A DNA stretch of 64,000 bases. Source: Isoetes taiwanensis. Taxonomy: Eukaryota > Streptophyta > Lycopodiopsida > Isoetales > Isoetaceae. This document shows, in pieces, positions 34,940 through 45,699 of this stretch (positions within the stretch are counted from its first letter, which is position 1; every line of letters begins with the position of its first letter). The translations under genes and the position numbers were made by a program. Under the pieces are notes generated by a model, which searched no databases, was not told the origin of the DNA, and saw only the letters and a list, made by a program, of their open reading frames with translations. The stretch lies in NCBI GenBank assembly GCA_021234155.1, contig JAJEKV010000096.1, forward strand, positions 3,163,678-3,227,677, in the 5' to 3' direction.

Positions 34940-36135
34940 GCTTACCTCCAGTGTACACACCCAAGATCTTTGAAATGTTTTCGTCCCATTTGCATGCTCT
35001 TGGGCAGGATAGTCCAGCAGAAATAGAATATGAGAAACAGAAGATATGAAATGAATGCTCGCATGGAGCAACTAGGATAGGTTCATTATTAAAACACACA
35101 TCCATGCACAGATATGTTTTGGGCTGAAGGAGAATCGCTGCAGAATGCATCATGTACTTAGGGCTGAAGGAGAATCGCTGCAGAATGCATCATGTACTTA
35201 TGCATATCATCAAGCTGTGTGCAGCACTCAAACTGAACTTTATGATCCTCAAGTTCTGCAACCCTCTTTTCACATAACTCCTTTTCCCGAATGGCTTTCT
35301 CCAATGGCTCCTGAATTCTCTTCAACATTTCTTCCTTCCTGGTTCTATCCCTCATCAAAAGGTCAATCTCCTGCTGCACATCCTTGATGTCTCTCTTATT
35401 CTGCTTAGCGTCGTCAAGAACACTATCAATGTCTTATTGTATCTGTGCTAGGTCCTCTTCATGTGCATCCTTTCTTCCTGAAAACTTATTTATGTTGTCA
35501 CGTAGTTCTGCCTGCTGATTTTTCAGTTCTTCAACCTTGGAAGAGCTGCTAATTAACTGTCCATGACACTGCTGCAACAGAGTTTCTGCAGATTCAAGGT
35601 CTGCCGTAGGGTAAAATCCTTGCTGCAATTTAAGAACCTTGGATGTGGATTTAGAGGTCCCAATTTCTTCTGTAATAGCAGATTCTTTTGCTCCTCCCTT
35701 TGCCAAATCTTTGGCCAAAACTTTAGATGTATCCCAATTTTTTTTTACTTGTTAATTGAAGGGCAAAGGCACGAGCAAAGTACTCAGATACATGGCGATT
35801 GGTGACCTCCTGCTTACCAAAAACAATTTCATAATGCTTGTAGAAGTTCTCGGCCCACTCTGGCTTCACGCTAGATTCTTTGAACCCATGTATGTCTTTA
35901 GACCCCCACTGCTCGTCCATGATCTGTTGTAAATCTGGAAAAATTTCATCTGCATTGACACATCTTACATGCTTTGCTTCCACAACAGCAGGTTCTTCAC
36001 AAATAAGTCTTCTTTTTGGCCCTGGTTCTTCAAATGCTTGAACCTTCCTCTTGTTTTTTCGGCTTTCTTGCTAGAATCGACTGTTTTCAAATTCCTATTT
36101 AATCTGGGTGACTTCAGGGAGGCAAAGGCATCCAT
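34940..36135 (-). pseudogene. coiled-coil / RING-like accessory protein of Element I
   Basis: Start at 36135 (MDAFASLKSPRLNRNLKTVD). A frame change near 35970 leads to KHVRCVNADEIFPDLQQIMD, aligned in order with the N-terminus of the Element III gene. Then a long coiled coil (about 35720-35190: VEELKNQQAELRDNINKF; RIQEPLEKAIREKELCEKRV) and a RING-like cluster (about 35100-34970): CMDVC, PCEHSFHIFC, CPRAC. By family logic it could be an E3 ligase acting with the Ulp1 module. Damage: a TAA at 35433 and an exact 40-bp tandem duplication (35121-35160, 35161-35200). Confidence 0.7.
35121..35200. repeat. exact 40-bp tandem duplication
   Basis: GGGCTGAAGGAGAATCGCTG and the next 20 bases are repeated without change, inside the RING/coiled-coil region just before the cysteine cluster. 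Confidence 0.95.
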
Positions 36136-36452
36136 TGCTTGGATTTGGGCAAGGATTTCGAGGAAGAAGAACAAATTATAGTTGAATTACTTCGTTGATC
36201 ACACAGAAACACTAAAAATTGGAACGGCGGAAATTTTTTTTCCTAAACAGAAAACACTTCGCAATCTCCCTCCGAAAAATTGCAATGAAGGTCTATTCTG
36301 GTTGCCACTGCCACTCATAATTTTGAATTGCTGACGTGGCTACTTCTAATGATTAAATATCCCAACTAACTAAAATTCAAAAAGAAAAAACAAAAACAAA
36401 AACGGGTGCCTACATGCCCTACATTATACATAATGTAAGGGCAATTTTTTTA

Positions 36453-36475
36453 GACACCCTAGCTTTCTTTTGCCC
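36453..36475 (-). repeat. Element I right terminal inverted repeat
   Basis: GACACCCTAGCTTTCTTTTG ending GCCC; inverted copy of 1916-1938 with one mismatch, followed by ATTT. Confidence 0.85.
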
Positions 36476-36479
36476 ATTT

Positions 36480-37069
36480 ATTGATGTATTTTTTATTTAC
36501 ATCGCATCTGTTGGTCGGGTGCTAGACCTATCATGTTATATTTTTGCCGCGCATTAAAGGCCTTCACGCATCATTCCCTTTTGGGCGTTCAATTATGTCA
36601 GTCGAAGCGAAGGACTTGGCAACTTTAGCAATCTGTGGAGTTGTTGATTCGTGCTACTTATGCAAGGTGTTGACCCCAGCTACTGCTTGAAATTTGAAAT
36701 CAGATTTGGCAGTTTTGGTGCTTTCCACGTCATAATTTCATGAGTTTCTTTGCTGCTAAGTTTCTCCCATTCTGGCTATGGTAGAATGGAGAGAGGTATT
36801 TTGTGCAGTTGTGTGCAAGATACATGTCAATTTTGATATGGGCAAACTGTTATTATAGCCTCCAACTTTCTTAGGATCAAACTGAAAATTTTGCTGGCTG
36901 CTGATAAAAAATTTCTCACCAATCTGCAACTGAACAATCCAGAATGTAAAAAACCAGTTTTGGGAAGAATGCAAGTGAATTTGTGCAAGAATTGCACTAT
37001 GTAACTAGTATTCAGATTTCATTACAGCTTCATTTGTGATGATAAGTAAATCACTCTATCAGTAAGCAT
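36480..37069. other. no gene recognised
   Basis: Sequence between Element I and the Copia relic. No 5' LTR matching the 3' LTR start at 40628 is visible, so the Copia copy is 5'-truncated or deleted. Confidence 0.5.
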
Positions 37070-40000
37070 TTGTAGCAGACTTGGGAGGTGCTGGAGTTGA
37101 TCTCACTGAAAGGTACCAAGTTCTTGGCATTGCTAGAGCTGTAATAGAAAATGAGCAGTTAGGTCTGTTCATAAGAAATGTAGCTAAGAATAGGGATGAA
37201 GCAGAAAGTATTATTAGAACAGAGATAGAACAAAAGAAAGTACAAAAAGGTAATGACGAACAATCAGCTGAGATTTTGTATGCTGGAAAAAAGGGCAAAA
37301 CAGTAGCAGAAAAGGGAACCTGTTTTTATTGCCATGAGGCTGGACATTATAAAAATAACTGTTCTAAACTAATGAAAGGAGAGAGAGGATTTTAAATGTT
37401 ACACATGTAGTGGGAGAGGACATCTTGCTGCTAAGTGTCCTACTCCTAAAGACTTTGGAAAAGGGAAGGGAAATCCTAATAGAGGAGGAAAATCAAACCT
37501 GAAGAGTAGAGGAGGAAGTAGATTAGCAGGAACTTATTTTACTAAAGAACATGAAGAGAAGGACAAGGACAATTCTGATGATGAAGATGAGGTATGTGGT
37601 CAATTTGCAATTCTTGAAAAGAGAGAAGATGCTAATAAAACTTGTAATCCTCTTGAAGTTGATCGTGGAGCTGAAAGATCAGTAGTTCAATCTATTGATG
37701 TGCTAAAAAAGGTTGCAAATTCATACACCAGAAGTGTGCAAGTTGGAAATGGAGCTCTTCAAGCCATTGAAGGAAGGGGTTTACTGCAACTACTGGACTT
37801 AAATGGAAATGTAGTAGATATAGAAAATGTACTTTGTGTACCAGGCCTTATTAAGAATTTGATTTCAGTCAGTCAGTTAGTAGATCTAGGTTATTGAGTC
37901 AATTTTTACTCCAAAGCATGTAATATCTTTCTTGGGAATGAAAAGAAATTTGAAGCAAAACGAGTTGGGAATCTTTTTCAAATGGATAACATTGTTTGCA
38001 ATGAAGTCAATACTCTCAATATTTCTTATTTTGGATTATGGCATAACAGATTAGCTCATACTCATAGCAATAATCTTAAATTTTTGGCAAAGAAAGGATG
38101 GATTAAATGCAACAATGTTGAAGCAAGGAATTACTGGTGTGAAGGATGCATATTTGGGAAAATAAACAGGTTACCTTTTGGGAGATCCAAAACAAGAGCC
38201 AAGGATGTGCTGGAGCTGGTACACACTAATTTGCGTGGTCCCTTGCTTCTCTCTTTTTGTTTGGGTCCCATAGGCCAATTGGTCTCCGTGGACGCTAAAA
38301 AACCTATTCTATTCCTTTCTATTCTTAAATGTGAAGAGCAGAAATAACAACAGGTACTTTATTTCTTTCATTGATGATTTTTCTAGAAAATGCAAATGTT
38401 ACTGTTTGAAAAGGAAGTCTCAAGCCCTTAATGCATTTAAACATTATGTTGCTGAAATGGAAAGAGAAACTGGTAACAAAGTAAAGTGTGTTAGATCAGA
38501 CAGAGGAGGAGAGTATTTATCATCTCAGTTTAAAAGCTTATGTATTGCAAAAGGAATAAGAAGGTAGCTAACTGGTGTGGCAGAAAGAAGAAATAGAGTT
38601 GGACACAGGAAGGTCTATGATTAAAAATAGTAGATTGCCTAATTTTCTCTGGGATGAAGCCCTTCAAACAGCAACCCTGATGCATAACAGATTACCAACT
38701 TCAAGCCTTCAAGGTGGAATTCCAGATCTTGTGTGGTCAAAGGAAAAAACAAACTTAAATTATGATTACTTCAAGGCATATGGATGCTTGTGTACAACCA
38801 TATACCTACAGAATTAAGAAAAAAATTGGATGATAAAGCTTAAATTGGTTTTCTGGTTGGATATGATCAAGAAAGCAAAGGTTATAGGATATACATTTCT
38901 ACCTGAAGTTGCAAGGAAAGACAAGCCAATAGAAAAGAAAAGGAAAAGCCAAATACAGAAATTGGTTGAAGAAGCAAACATTGACAATGCCTTATATGGG
39001 AGAAATACTTCTGGGAAAAGTAAAAGAATAGAAAATATAGGTCATGATTATGATCAAATTATGGCACTCATTGAAGATGAAGAGGCTCCTAGAAATGTAA
39101 ATGAAGCACTCAATTCCAAAGGAAAATGGGAAGAAGCCATGAAGAATAGACCAATAGGTCATGGGACCCATACAATGGGGTACACTGAGATTTATGAATT
39201 GGTTCAAACTCCACAAAACAGAAATGTAATAGGATGCAAATGGATTTTCAAAATAAAAATAGGTGTTGATGGAACAAAGAAGCATAAGGCTCGACTAATG
39301 GCTCAGGGATACACACAAAAACAAGGAGTAGACTATGAAGACACATATTCACCTATTGTAAAACTCATAAGCATCAGGGTATTATTGGCATTAGCTAATG
39401 CTTTGAACTTAGAATTGCATCATATGGATGTTAAGACAACCTTTCTAAATGCCAAACTAGAAGAAAGCATCTTTATAAAACAGGCTCTAGGTTTTGAACA
39501 AGGGAATGATCAAGTTTGGAAGCTAAAAAGGGCAATGTATGGTCTGAAACAAGCTCCAAGGGAATGGTTCCTATGCATGGACAATTATCTTAAAGAGCAG
39601 GGATTTGAGAATTTTCACAATGATGGCAATTTATACAGATATAAACTGGATGAGGAATATTGCATCATTGCACTATATTGCATTATGGTGACAAACAACA
39701 CAAAAGTTCTAAATATTTGTAAGAATATTTTACATGCAAGGTTCAGAATGACAGATTTAGGGGAACTCAAGCAATTCTTGGGTATAGAGGTAATAAGAAA
39801 CCAAAATTCTGAGACTTAAGCAAAGTAGACATATAGATAATTTTTTAAACAGGTTTAATATGAAGGAGGTAGATGCAATCAAAACTCCTGTGGTACCTAG
39901 TCACAAATTGACAGCAGAAAGAAATATGTCTGAGAAAGAAAAAAAGGAAAATGCAAAATGTGCCTTATAGAGCTATAATAGGCTCCTTGTTGTATTTGGC

Positions 40001-40633
40001 AAATAATAGCAGACCTGATATACTACATGGTCAATATATTAAGCAGAAAATGCAATGACCCAACCAGAGAACATTGGCAAGCAGGAAAAAGAGTATCTTA
40101 AAGGTACAAGAGATCTTGGTATAGCATTTGATTCAGATGATCTTAATTTGTATGCTTACAGTGATGCTGACTGGGGTGGTGATCTAAGTTCAAGAAAATC
40201 AACCTCAGGATATGCTATCTTCTTGGCTGGAGGAGTAGTTGCTTGGAGATGCAAAAAACAAAGTGCCATAGCAATGTCATATGCTGAAGTAGAGTATACA
40301 ACCACTCATTTAGCAGCAAAAGAAATTACATAGTTAAGGAGATTATTGGAGCAGTTAAACTGTAAGCAAAACAATCCTACTGAAATTTTCACTGATAGTC
40401 AGAGCTGTACAACTATAGTGAAAAATTTAGTAGACCATGAAAGGACAAAACACATTGAGCTGAATATACATTTCATTAGGGATTTGGCTTTAAAAGAATA
40501 CATCAAAATGGTGTATGTGAACACTTCAGATCAAATAGAAGACATATTTACAAAAGGTTTGTCTGAAGGAAAATTTATTCAGTTTAGAAACTCTCTGAAG
40601 GTGATAGATTATGCAATGAAGGAGGAATGTTAG
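37070..40633 (+). pseudogene. Ty1/Copia retrotransposon polyprotein relic (gag to RNase H)
   Basis: Order gag, protease, integrase, reverse transcriptase, RNase H is Copia. The gag end has two zinc knuckles (CFYCHEAGHYKNNC, then CYTCSGRGHLAAKC after a frameshift near 37393). The protease motif is D-R-G at 37661. Integrase has HNRLAH and CEGC; the first catalytic position (VHTNLRGP) is Asn at 38228, about 90 extra bases follow, CVRSDRGGEY is intact, and GVAERRNR follows a TAG and a short deletion near 38565. The RT block HKARLMAQGYTQKQGVDYED is good, but the YVDD box is reduced to YCIM at 39674. RNase H (SDADWGGD, SRKSTSGY) has a TAG at 40333. Each enzyme is disabled, so this is an old copy. 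The gag N-terminus and 5' LTR are missing. Confidence 0.93.
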
Positions 40634-40960
40634 AAATCATGGTCATTGCATAATTTGTGTTAGAAAAAATTCCAGAGAACTTATTGTGCAGTTATTGTGT
40701 ATACATAAAGGAGGACCAGAGCACATGCAAAAGGAAGTTTAGATCATATATATGTTGGTCGAAATTACAATGGTTGGATATTAAATGACCCATGGATTAT
40801 GAAGGGTCAAAATTATTATTATTTTATAATGAGGTGGTAGCAATTGGAGGCAAAAGTTGTTTAAATATGGTAAGATGCGGAACTCAGCCACACTGAGCTA
40901 AATCTTAGCATCCATAACCGTCGGAACCAGTCTTGAAAAACCACAGAGAACATAAATCTA
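40618..40960 (+). repeat. polypurine tract and start of Copia 3' LTR
   Basis: GAAGGAGGAA (40618-40627) directly precedes TGTTAGAAATCATGG, the usual polypurine-tract/LTR junction, at the end of the pol frame. The right LTR boundary cannot be placed without the 5' copy. Confidence 0.6.
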
Positions 40961-43125
40961 AATATACAGTGATCGAAACTGATCTAGATCGGACACAGCA
41001 TTGGCAACCTAATTCACTATTTGGTTGCTACAGTGTTTTCTAGATTTGCTACAGTAAATATGTGAAGCATTATCTCAATGGTTATTAAGTTAAAACACTA
41101 AGCCTAGTTTGATTACCATTGAAATTTATATGTGATATTAATTATGGTTTTTTTACTTCAAGGAAGGACAATTTTGATGCAATTGTATCTCATTGATGTG
41201 TTGTTGAAGTTGGACTTGAATTTTGACTCTTATACTCACACCATGCTGCATCTTGATTTTGAAATTCATCTCTATGCTTTTGTTACTTTTGCAGGTTGAT
41301 GAGAAGGAATTGGATCAGAGTTTTCTTTTGACCAGCATCATGTTAACAATTTTGCAGTACGTTTCTATCTTTTTAAACTTATGGCCAGCATCACATAGCA
41401 ATTTCACAGTTGTGAGTTTTGTGATTTTTTAACTTTTTATGGCCAGCATCATGTAACATTTTTGCAATCTTTTTTCTGCAATGCAAATTTTTTGTGTTGA
41501 TACAACAAGGAAACTGTCTTCGATACATTTCTTAGAATGTGTTGCACGAGGATGCAATGCATACATAATAGTCACATTTTATATAATATGTATGTGTTGC
41601 AAGTGGCAGCAAGATTTGAGATCCCTTGCTTCTGCTTATGGTTCCAAGTTGTGTGTTTATGAGAGGGAACTTGAATGAGCGTAACCTATGCAATAATTCT
41701 CAGTTTTATAGATAGCTCTAAATGCTTCATCAGATCCTTTTGCATCTCCACATAGAGCTGTGTAGAGTTTAATATATAGCCCAATGTTTAAACAATGCTT
41801 CCGGCCTCAAGCAAACTGCAATACAAACGTTTTAAATTTGAATAATTGGACACCCAACATTTAATATAGCCCAATGTTTAAACAGTGCTTCCAGCCTCAA
41901 GCAAACTGCAATACAACACAGATAATAAAGGTGATGTGGTAATGAAAAGAAGACATCTCCTAGTACAAGTGGCATTTCTAAGCTATTGCCACCAAACTTA
42001 TTTTGCATTGCTATTGAAATTGCTAAGCAAACTTGCTTTCCGATATCGCTAAGGTATTCGTATCTCATATAATAAGCACTATTTTCGTTACTTTGAGACT
42101 TTGCTCAATTCTCAAATACATTTGCCACTTCAAACTTACTTGGCATTAAATTAATATGGCTATGCATACTTGCTTTGCAATATTGCTAAGGTATTTTTAT
42201 CTCATAATAAGCAGGTCAAGTATCAACGTATTTGAAATGGAAATCAATTATGGTTGCAAGGCACAGAAAAGATCAGGTTCATCATTATTTTGCTATAGCG
42301 ACATTCTCAAAACTTCAAGGAAGAAGTGTCCCTCCATAAAGCTTTTGGGGTCCAACATAACATTATGCATTGCAATCGCCGATATGGCCACCTTTTTATT
42401 GGCCCCTTTTTTCTTCCTTTTTTGGTACATTGGTTTTTGGTCTTTTGCTAAAAAATACAGAATATTCTATACCATACTTGACATATACCACTTTTATTTT
42501 TTAGATGTGCATGAACAACCAAACCTTACATTGACATCTTTGCTTACAATGCTTTAGAAAGGATAGTTAGGCACCTAACAGGCATAAGCAGATGGAATGC
42601 TGGATGGGATATATCGAAACAAAGTGTCTACATATAGGTATTTCATAGATACACCAAACTTCGTTCTATAGTCTTAAAGTTCTCTATTTATGAACCTATG
42701 GTAGAGGCGACCAAAATAAAGAAATAAGAATGTCACGTATCCTTGCAAATTTACAAAAGATCGATATTGTAGACTACATAGAAGGAAATATTTGATTGGC
42801 ATTTTCCCTGAATTGCTTCAAAGAGGAGAATTCTACACCATATGGTGGATTAATGCATGGAATGTATTGTATTTTTCTCATTTGTCTGCTTTGATCCTAT
42901 CCATTAGCATATTCATAGTTATATCTTACACCAACAAACCTTAAACACTATGAAGCACAGTCTAATTATGACATGATTCATTTTATCCAAACTGTTGCAT
43001 CTAAAAATGTGTGCCTAAGAACACAAACTTCATGCTTCATTGACACTACTAAAATCTCCAAATATAAATTTTCATGCTCCAAATTTCCACTTAGCACTAA
43101 GCAATGACCTTTCAAACTATTACTA
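40961..43125. other. no gene; several diverged local duplications
   Basis: GCCAGCATCA recurs at 41322-41460. TAGCCCAATGTTTAAACA occurs at 41776 and 41868 (period about 92). ATATTGCTAAGGTATT-type sequence recurs at 42044 and 42180. Part of this may belong to the Helitron ending at 43154. Confidence 0.5.
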
Positions 43126-43154
43126 AGCCCGGCAACGCCGAGCATAATAACTAG
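43126..43154 (+). mobile_element. Helitron 3' end (e), plus strand
   Basis: AGCCCGGC-aac-GCCGAGCA hairpin (43126-43144, two mismatches) and CTAG at 43151-43154 followed by T. 5' end not found. Confidence 0.62.
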
Positions 43155-43228
43155 TAAAGTATAATCTCATGTTTTTTTGAAGTTTCATAAATTATATCAA
43201 CTTCCAAATTTAATAGAGAATTTCTTAT

Positions 43229-43263
43229 GGGTCTAAATTAGATATTGGGGTACAAAAAAGCGC
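43229..43263 (+). repeat. Element III left terminal inverted repeat
   Basis: Starts GGGTCTAAATTAGATATTGG; matches the inverted 49133-49165. Target duplication TTAT outside. Confidence 0.85.
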
Positions 43264-43524
43264 GAGAAGCGGAAGTGGAGAAAGCACGCTAAGCAGCGCC
43301 CGATGCACCTTTTCGATTTTTGCGCGCCTTTTCGGCGAACAATGACTTTGATTGTCAGAGGTGTAATTATTCGCGCCCATTGTTACTAATTGAATTGTAC
43401 ATGCCAATTTACTCCCCGATTGCACTTCGATTCCTGCATTTTACAAATTGAAGCATCCTCTTCAAGGCACTTGCTCCGACTTCTTTGTTTCTTGCTGCTT
43501 TTTTTTAAAGTATCTTCTTTTCTC

Positions 43525-45211
43525 ATGGCTGGTGAAGGAATCATCCCACAGCAAAAGCTGAAAGGGCTGGCAGAAAATGTCACTGCAGATGACTGGAACA
43601 GTGTTTGGTCTGAGCCAATGGTTTCAGGCAAAATCAAAATCTACTATGTTCGCCCTCATTTGAAGCAGAAATTGGACGGCTTGATCGATTTCTTGTATGG
43701 AGATGGAGGTGTCCCGAATAATGAATTGAGGAAGCTAGTAGCATTATCATTTGCATGGGAAAACTGTAGTCGGGCAGAGCATAACCCTGAGGCTCATCGG
43801 GTTGATTGGGATGCTTACAAGAAACAGGTCAATGTTTGGTACATGAGAAAAGGGATGACATTGATGTTAAAAAAGAAGATGTTAAAAGGATCAAAACTAC
43901 AGTTCCTTCATGCAGATCAACACCTCAACTTGAATTTAAAGGGAAAGCAGGTCAGTCTTCTGAGTTTTCTATTTCCAATTTAAGTTTCAACATTTCTTTG
44001 ATTGAAGAGGAGGTTAGTAAGTTGGAAACAGATTTAGACAATTGTACAACTGATCTGGTAAACCATTGAGGTAGATAAGAACTCTTTAGCAAGGGAAGAG
44101 AGGATGATTGAGCATGAAAGGAACGAGATAGCAAGAATGGAGAATGAGTTGTCTGCTTTGAATGCCAAAGTAGACAAGAATGATGGAGACCTGAAGCAGA
44201 TTGAAGAGTTAAAGCAAAAAATAAGTGGTGAAATATATTTTTGCTCTAAACTGGAGGCTTGCCTTCCAAAGGTTAGTGTTGAAGCATTACAGGAGAAGGA
44301 AAAGAAGGAAAGGTCAAAAACTTCACTGGAATTCAGATTACAGGAAAGCAGGAAATACTTAGAAGCTGGTAGACAATTGATGGACTCAGATATATCAAAA
44401 ATGTCTATCATAACTATGAAAAGCAAGTTGTCTGGTTTCATGGAAGATGCATGTGCTGCATGTGGATTGGTCTTCAATCCAAAATATCAATTGAGTATGG
44501 CATTACCATGTGAACATGTCTATCACTTGGCATGCTGCATGTTTTTGTATGAAAAGAAGACATGCTTCAGGTGTTTGAAGGAAGTTCCCTGGGAAGTTTT
44601 GTGGAACTTGTCAGAATGAATGTGAGATGCTGCCTTTCATGTTTTCAGGTAGTGCAACCAAACCGCCAATTGTCAAAGTTTACATAGCTTTTAATGATGT
44701 ATAGGATGTTGTGCTTGTGGATGACTCTTTGTACAAGACTTTCTTGTCCCCACCAGACACATGCTTAATAGTTGAGAGCTTTGACAATGAGGAAAATGAT
44801 AAGGTATTCAACTACATAAAAGCATGTTTGCACGCTTGGCTTCATTCAAAGAATCCTCAAAAGTGGTTGCACCAGCAGCTTCATGTTGATGTGGTCAAGG
44901 AAGTAGACATCAACATACTCAAGCTTACTGTTGACCACTTGAAAGAACTTGCAAGATGGAAAGTAGCAATTGAGGGAAGCATGCAATTGGTGAAAGATAT
45001 TGTTGGTGTTGCAGCTGATATTGTTGTAAATGAACAGGATGAACATGCAAGAGAAGAAACAACACAGATTCTCCATACTGATCAGAGCAACATTGAAGAT
45101 ACTGATCAGACCAACATTGAAGATACCGATAAACAGGAGGAAACTGCAAGAGAAGAAATAACACAAGATCAGACCCACATTGAAGATACTGACTTTGAAA
45201 TACTGATTTAG
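43525..45211 (+). pseudogene. coiled-coil / RING-like accessory protein of Element III
   Basis: Start at 43525 (MAGEGIIPQQ) chosen because homology to Element I starts soon after. The N-terminal domain (DDWNSVWSE..., KLDGLIDFLYGD, LRKLVALSFAWENC) is followed by a frame change near 43870, then a coiled coil (SLIEEEVSKLETDLDN; EIARMENELSALNAKVDKND; about 44000-44390). The RING-like cluster (about 44450-44600) shows CAACGLVF, LPCEHVYHLACC and CFRC, continuing in another frame with FCGTCQNEC. A second frame (44711-45211) carries a helical domain and an acidic repeated tail (NIEDTD, three or four times). Known RING/coiled-coil proteins are often E3 ligases; that role is inference here. A TGA at 44067 and frame changes near 43870 and 44600 may be damage or unrecognised introns. 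Confidence 0.75.
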
Positions 45212-45699
45212 AAATTCATGTAACTTAAGATGTAACTTAAGATATAACAACTGTTTCTTTGTGAATACTGGATATGAGTACATAGCTGTACACTTTTGTA
45301 ACAGAACGGATATTAATGTAAATTCAAGGTTTCAGGCATTTACCTACACTTGTGCAGATAATCATTTGTAAACTTTGTTCATTTGTAAACTTGCAATCTG
45401 TTTTCCATGTCCATCAAGTCTGTTTTCCAGAAGTTCATCAAGTCTGTAATAGTTAACTGAAAACAGAAAGCATGTAAGCAGACAAAGCATAAGTATGAAA
45501 AGCAGACCTAGCAGCTTTTCTTTTAAAGCTGTGAGGACAAGGAACATTTGTGCAGCAAAGAATTTGTTAGTTTTCATTGATAACGAATTATAAAGAGTAT
45601 AATAAAGAATATGGAAGGAAAGAGCCAGTGTACATCTAAAAACCAACTTCTGCTTCTTCGAAGCAAAAGCAGAAAAAACGGGAAGCAGAATTAGCACTC

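Larger units (their letters stand above)
1916..36475. mobile_element. Element I: DNA transposon with transposase, RING/coiled-coil, Ulp1-like and FCP1-like modules, split by Element II
   Basis: Boundaries are set by 23-bp inverted ends (1916-1938 and 36453-36475, one mismatch) flanked by the direct repeat ATTT (1912-1915 and 36476-36479). Without the 26-kb insert (7063-33075) the element is about 8.5 kb. The transposase reads inward from the left end. The accessory modules read inward from the right end on the minus strand and continue on the far side of the insert: coiled coil with RING-like finger, charged linker, Ulp1 N-part, then after the insert Ulp1 C-part and FCP1-like domain. The two sets converge near 5.3-5.7 kb. 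Element III in this window has the same convergent plan, GGGT ends and 4-bp A/T target duplication. A 4-bp duplication occurs in Sola, Kolobok and some other superfamilies; I cannot assign one. Frameshifts and stops show it is inactive. Confidence 0.82.
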
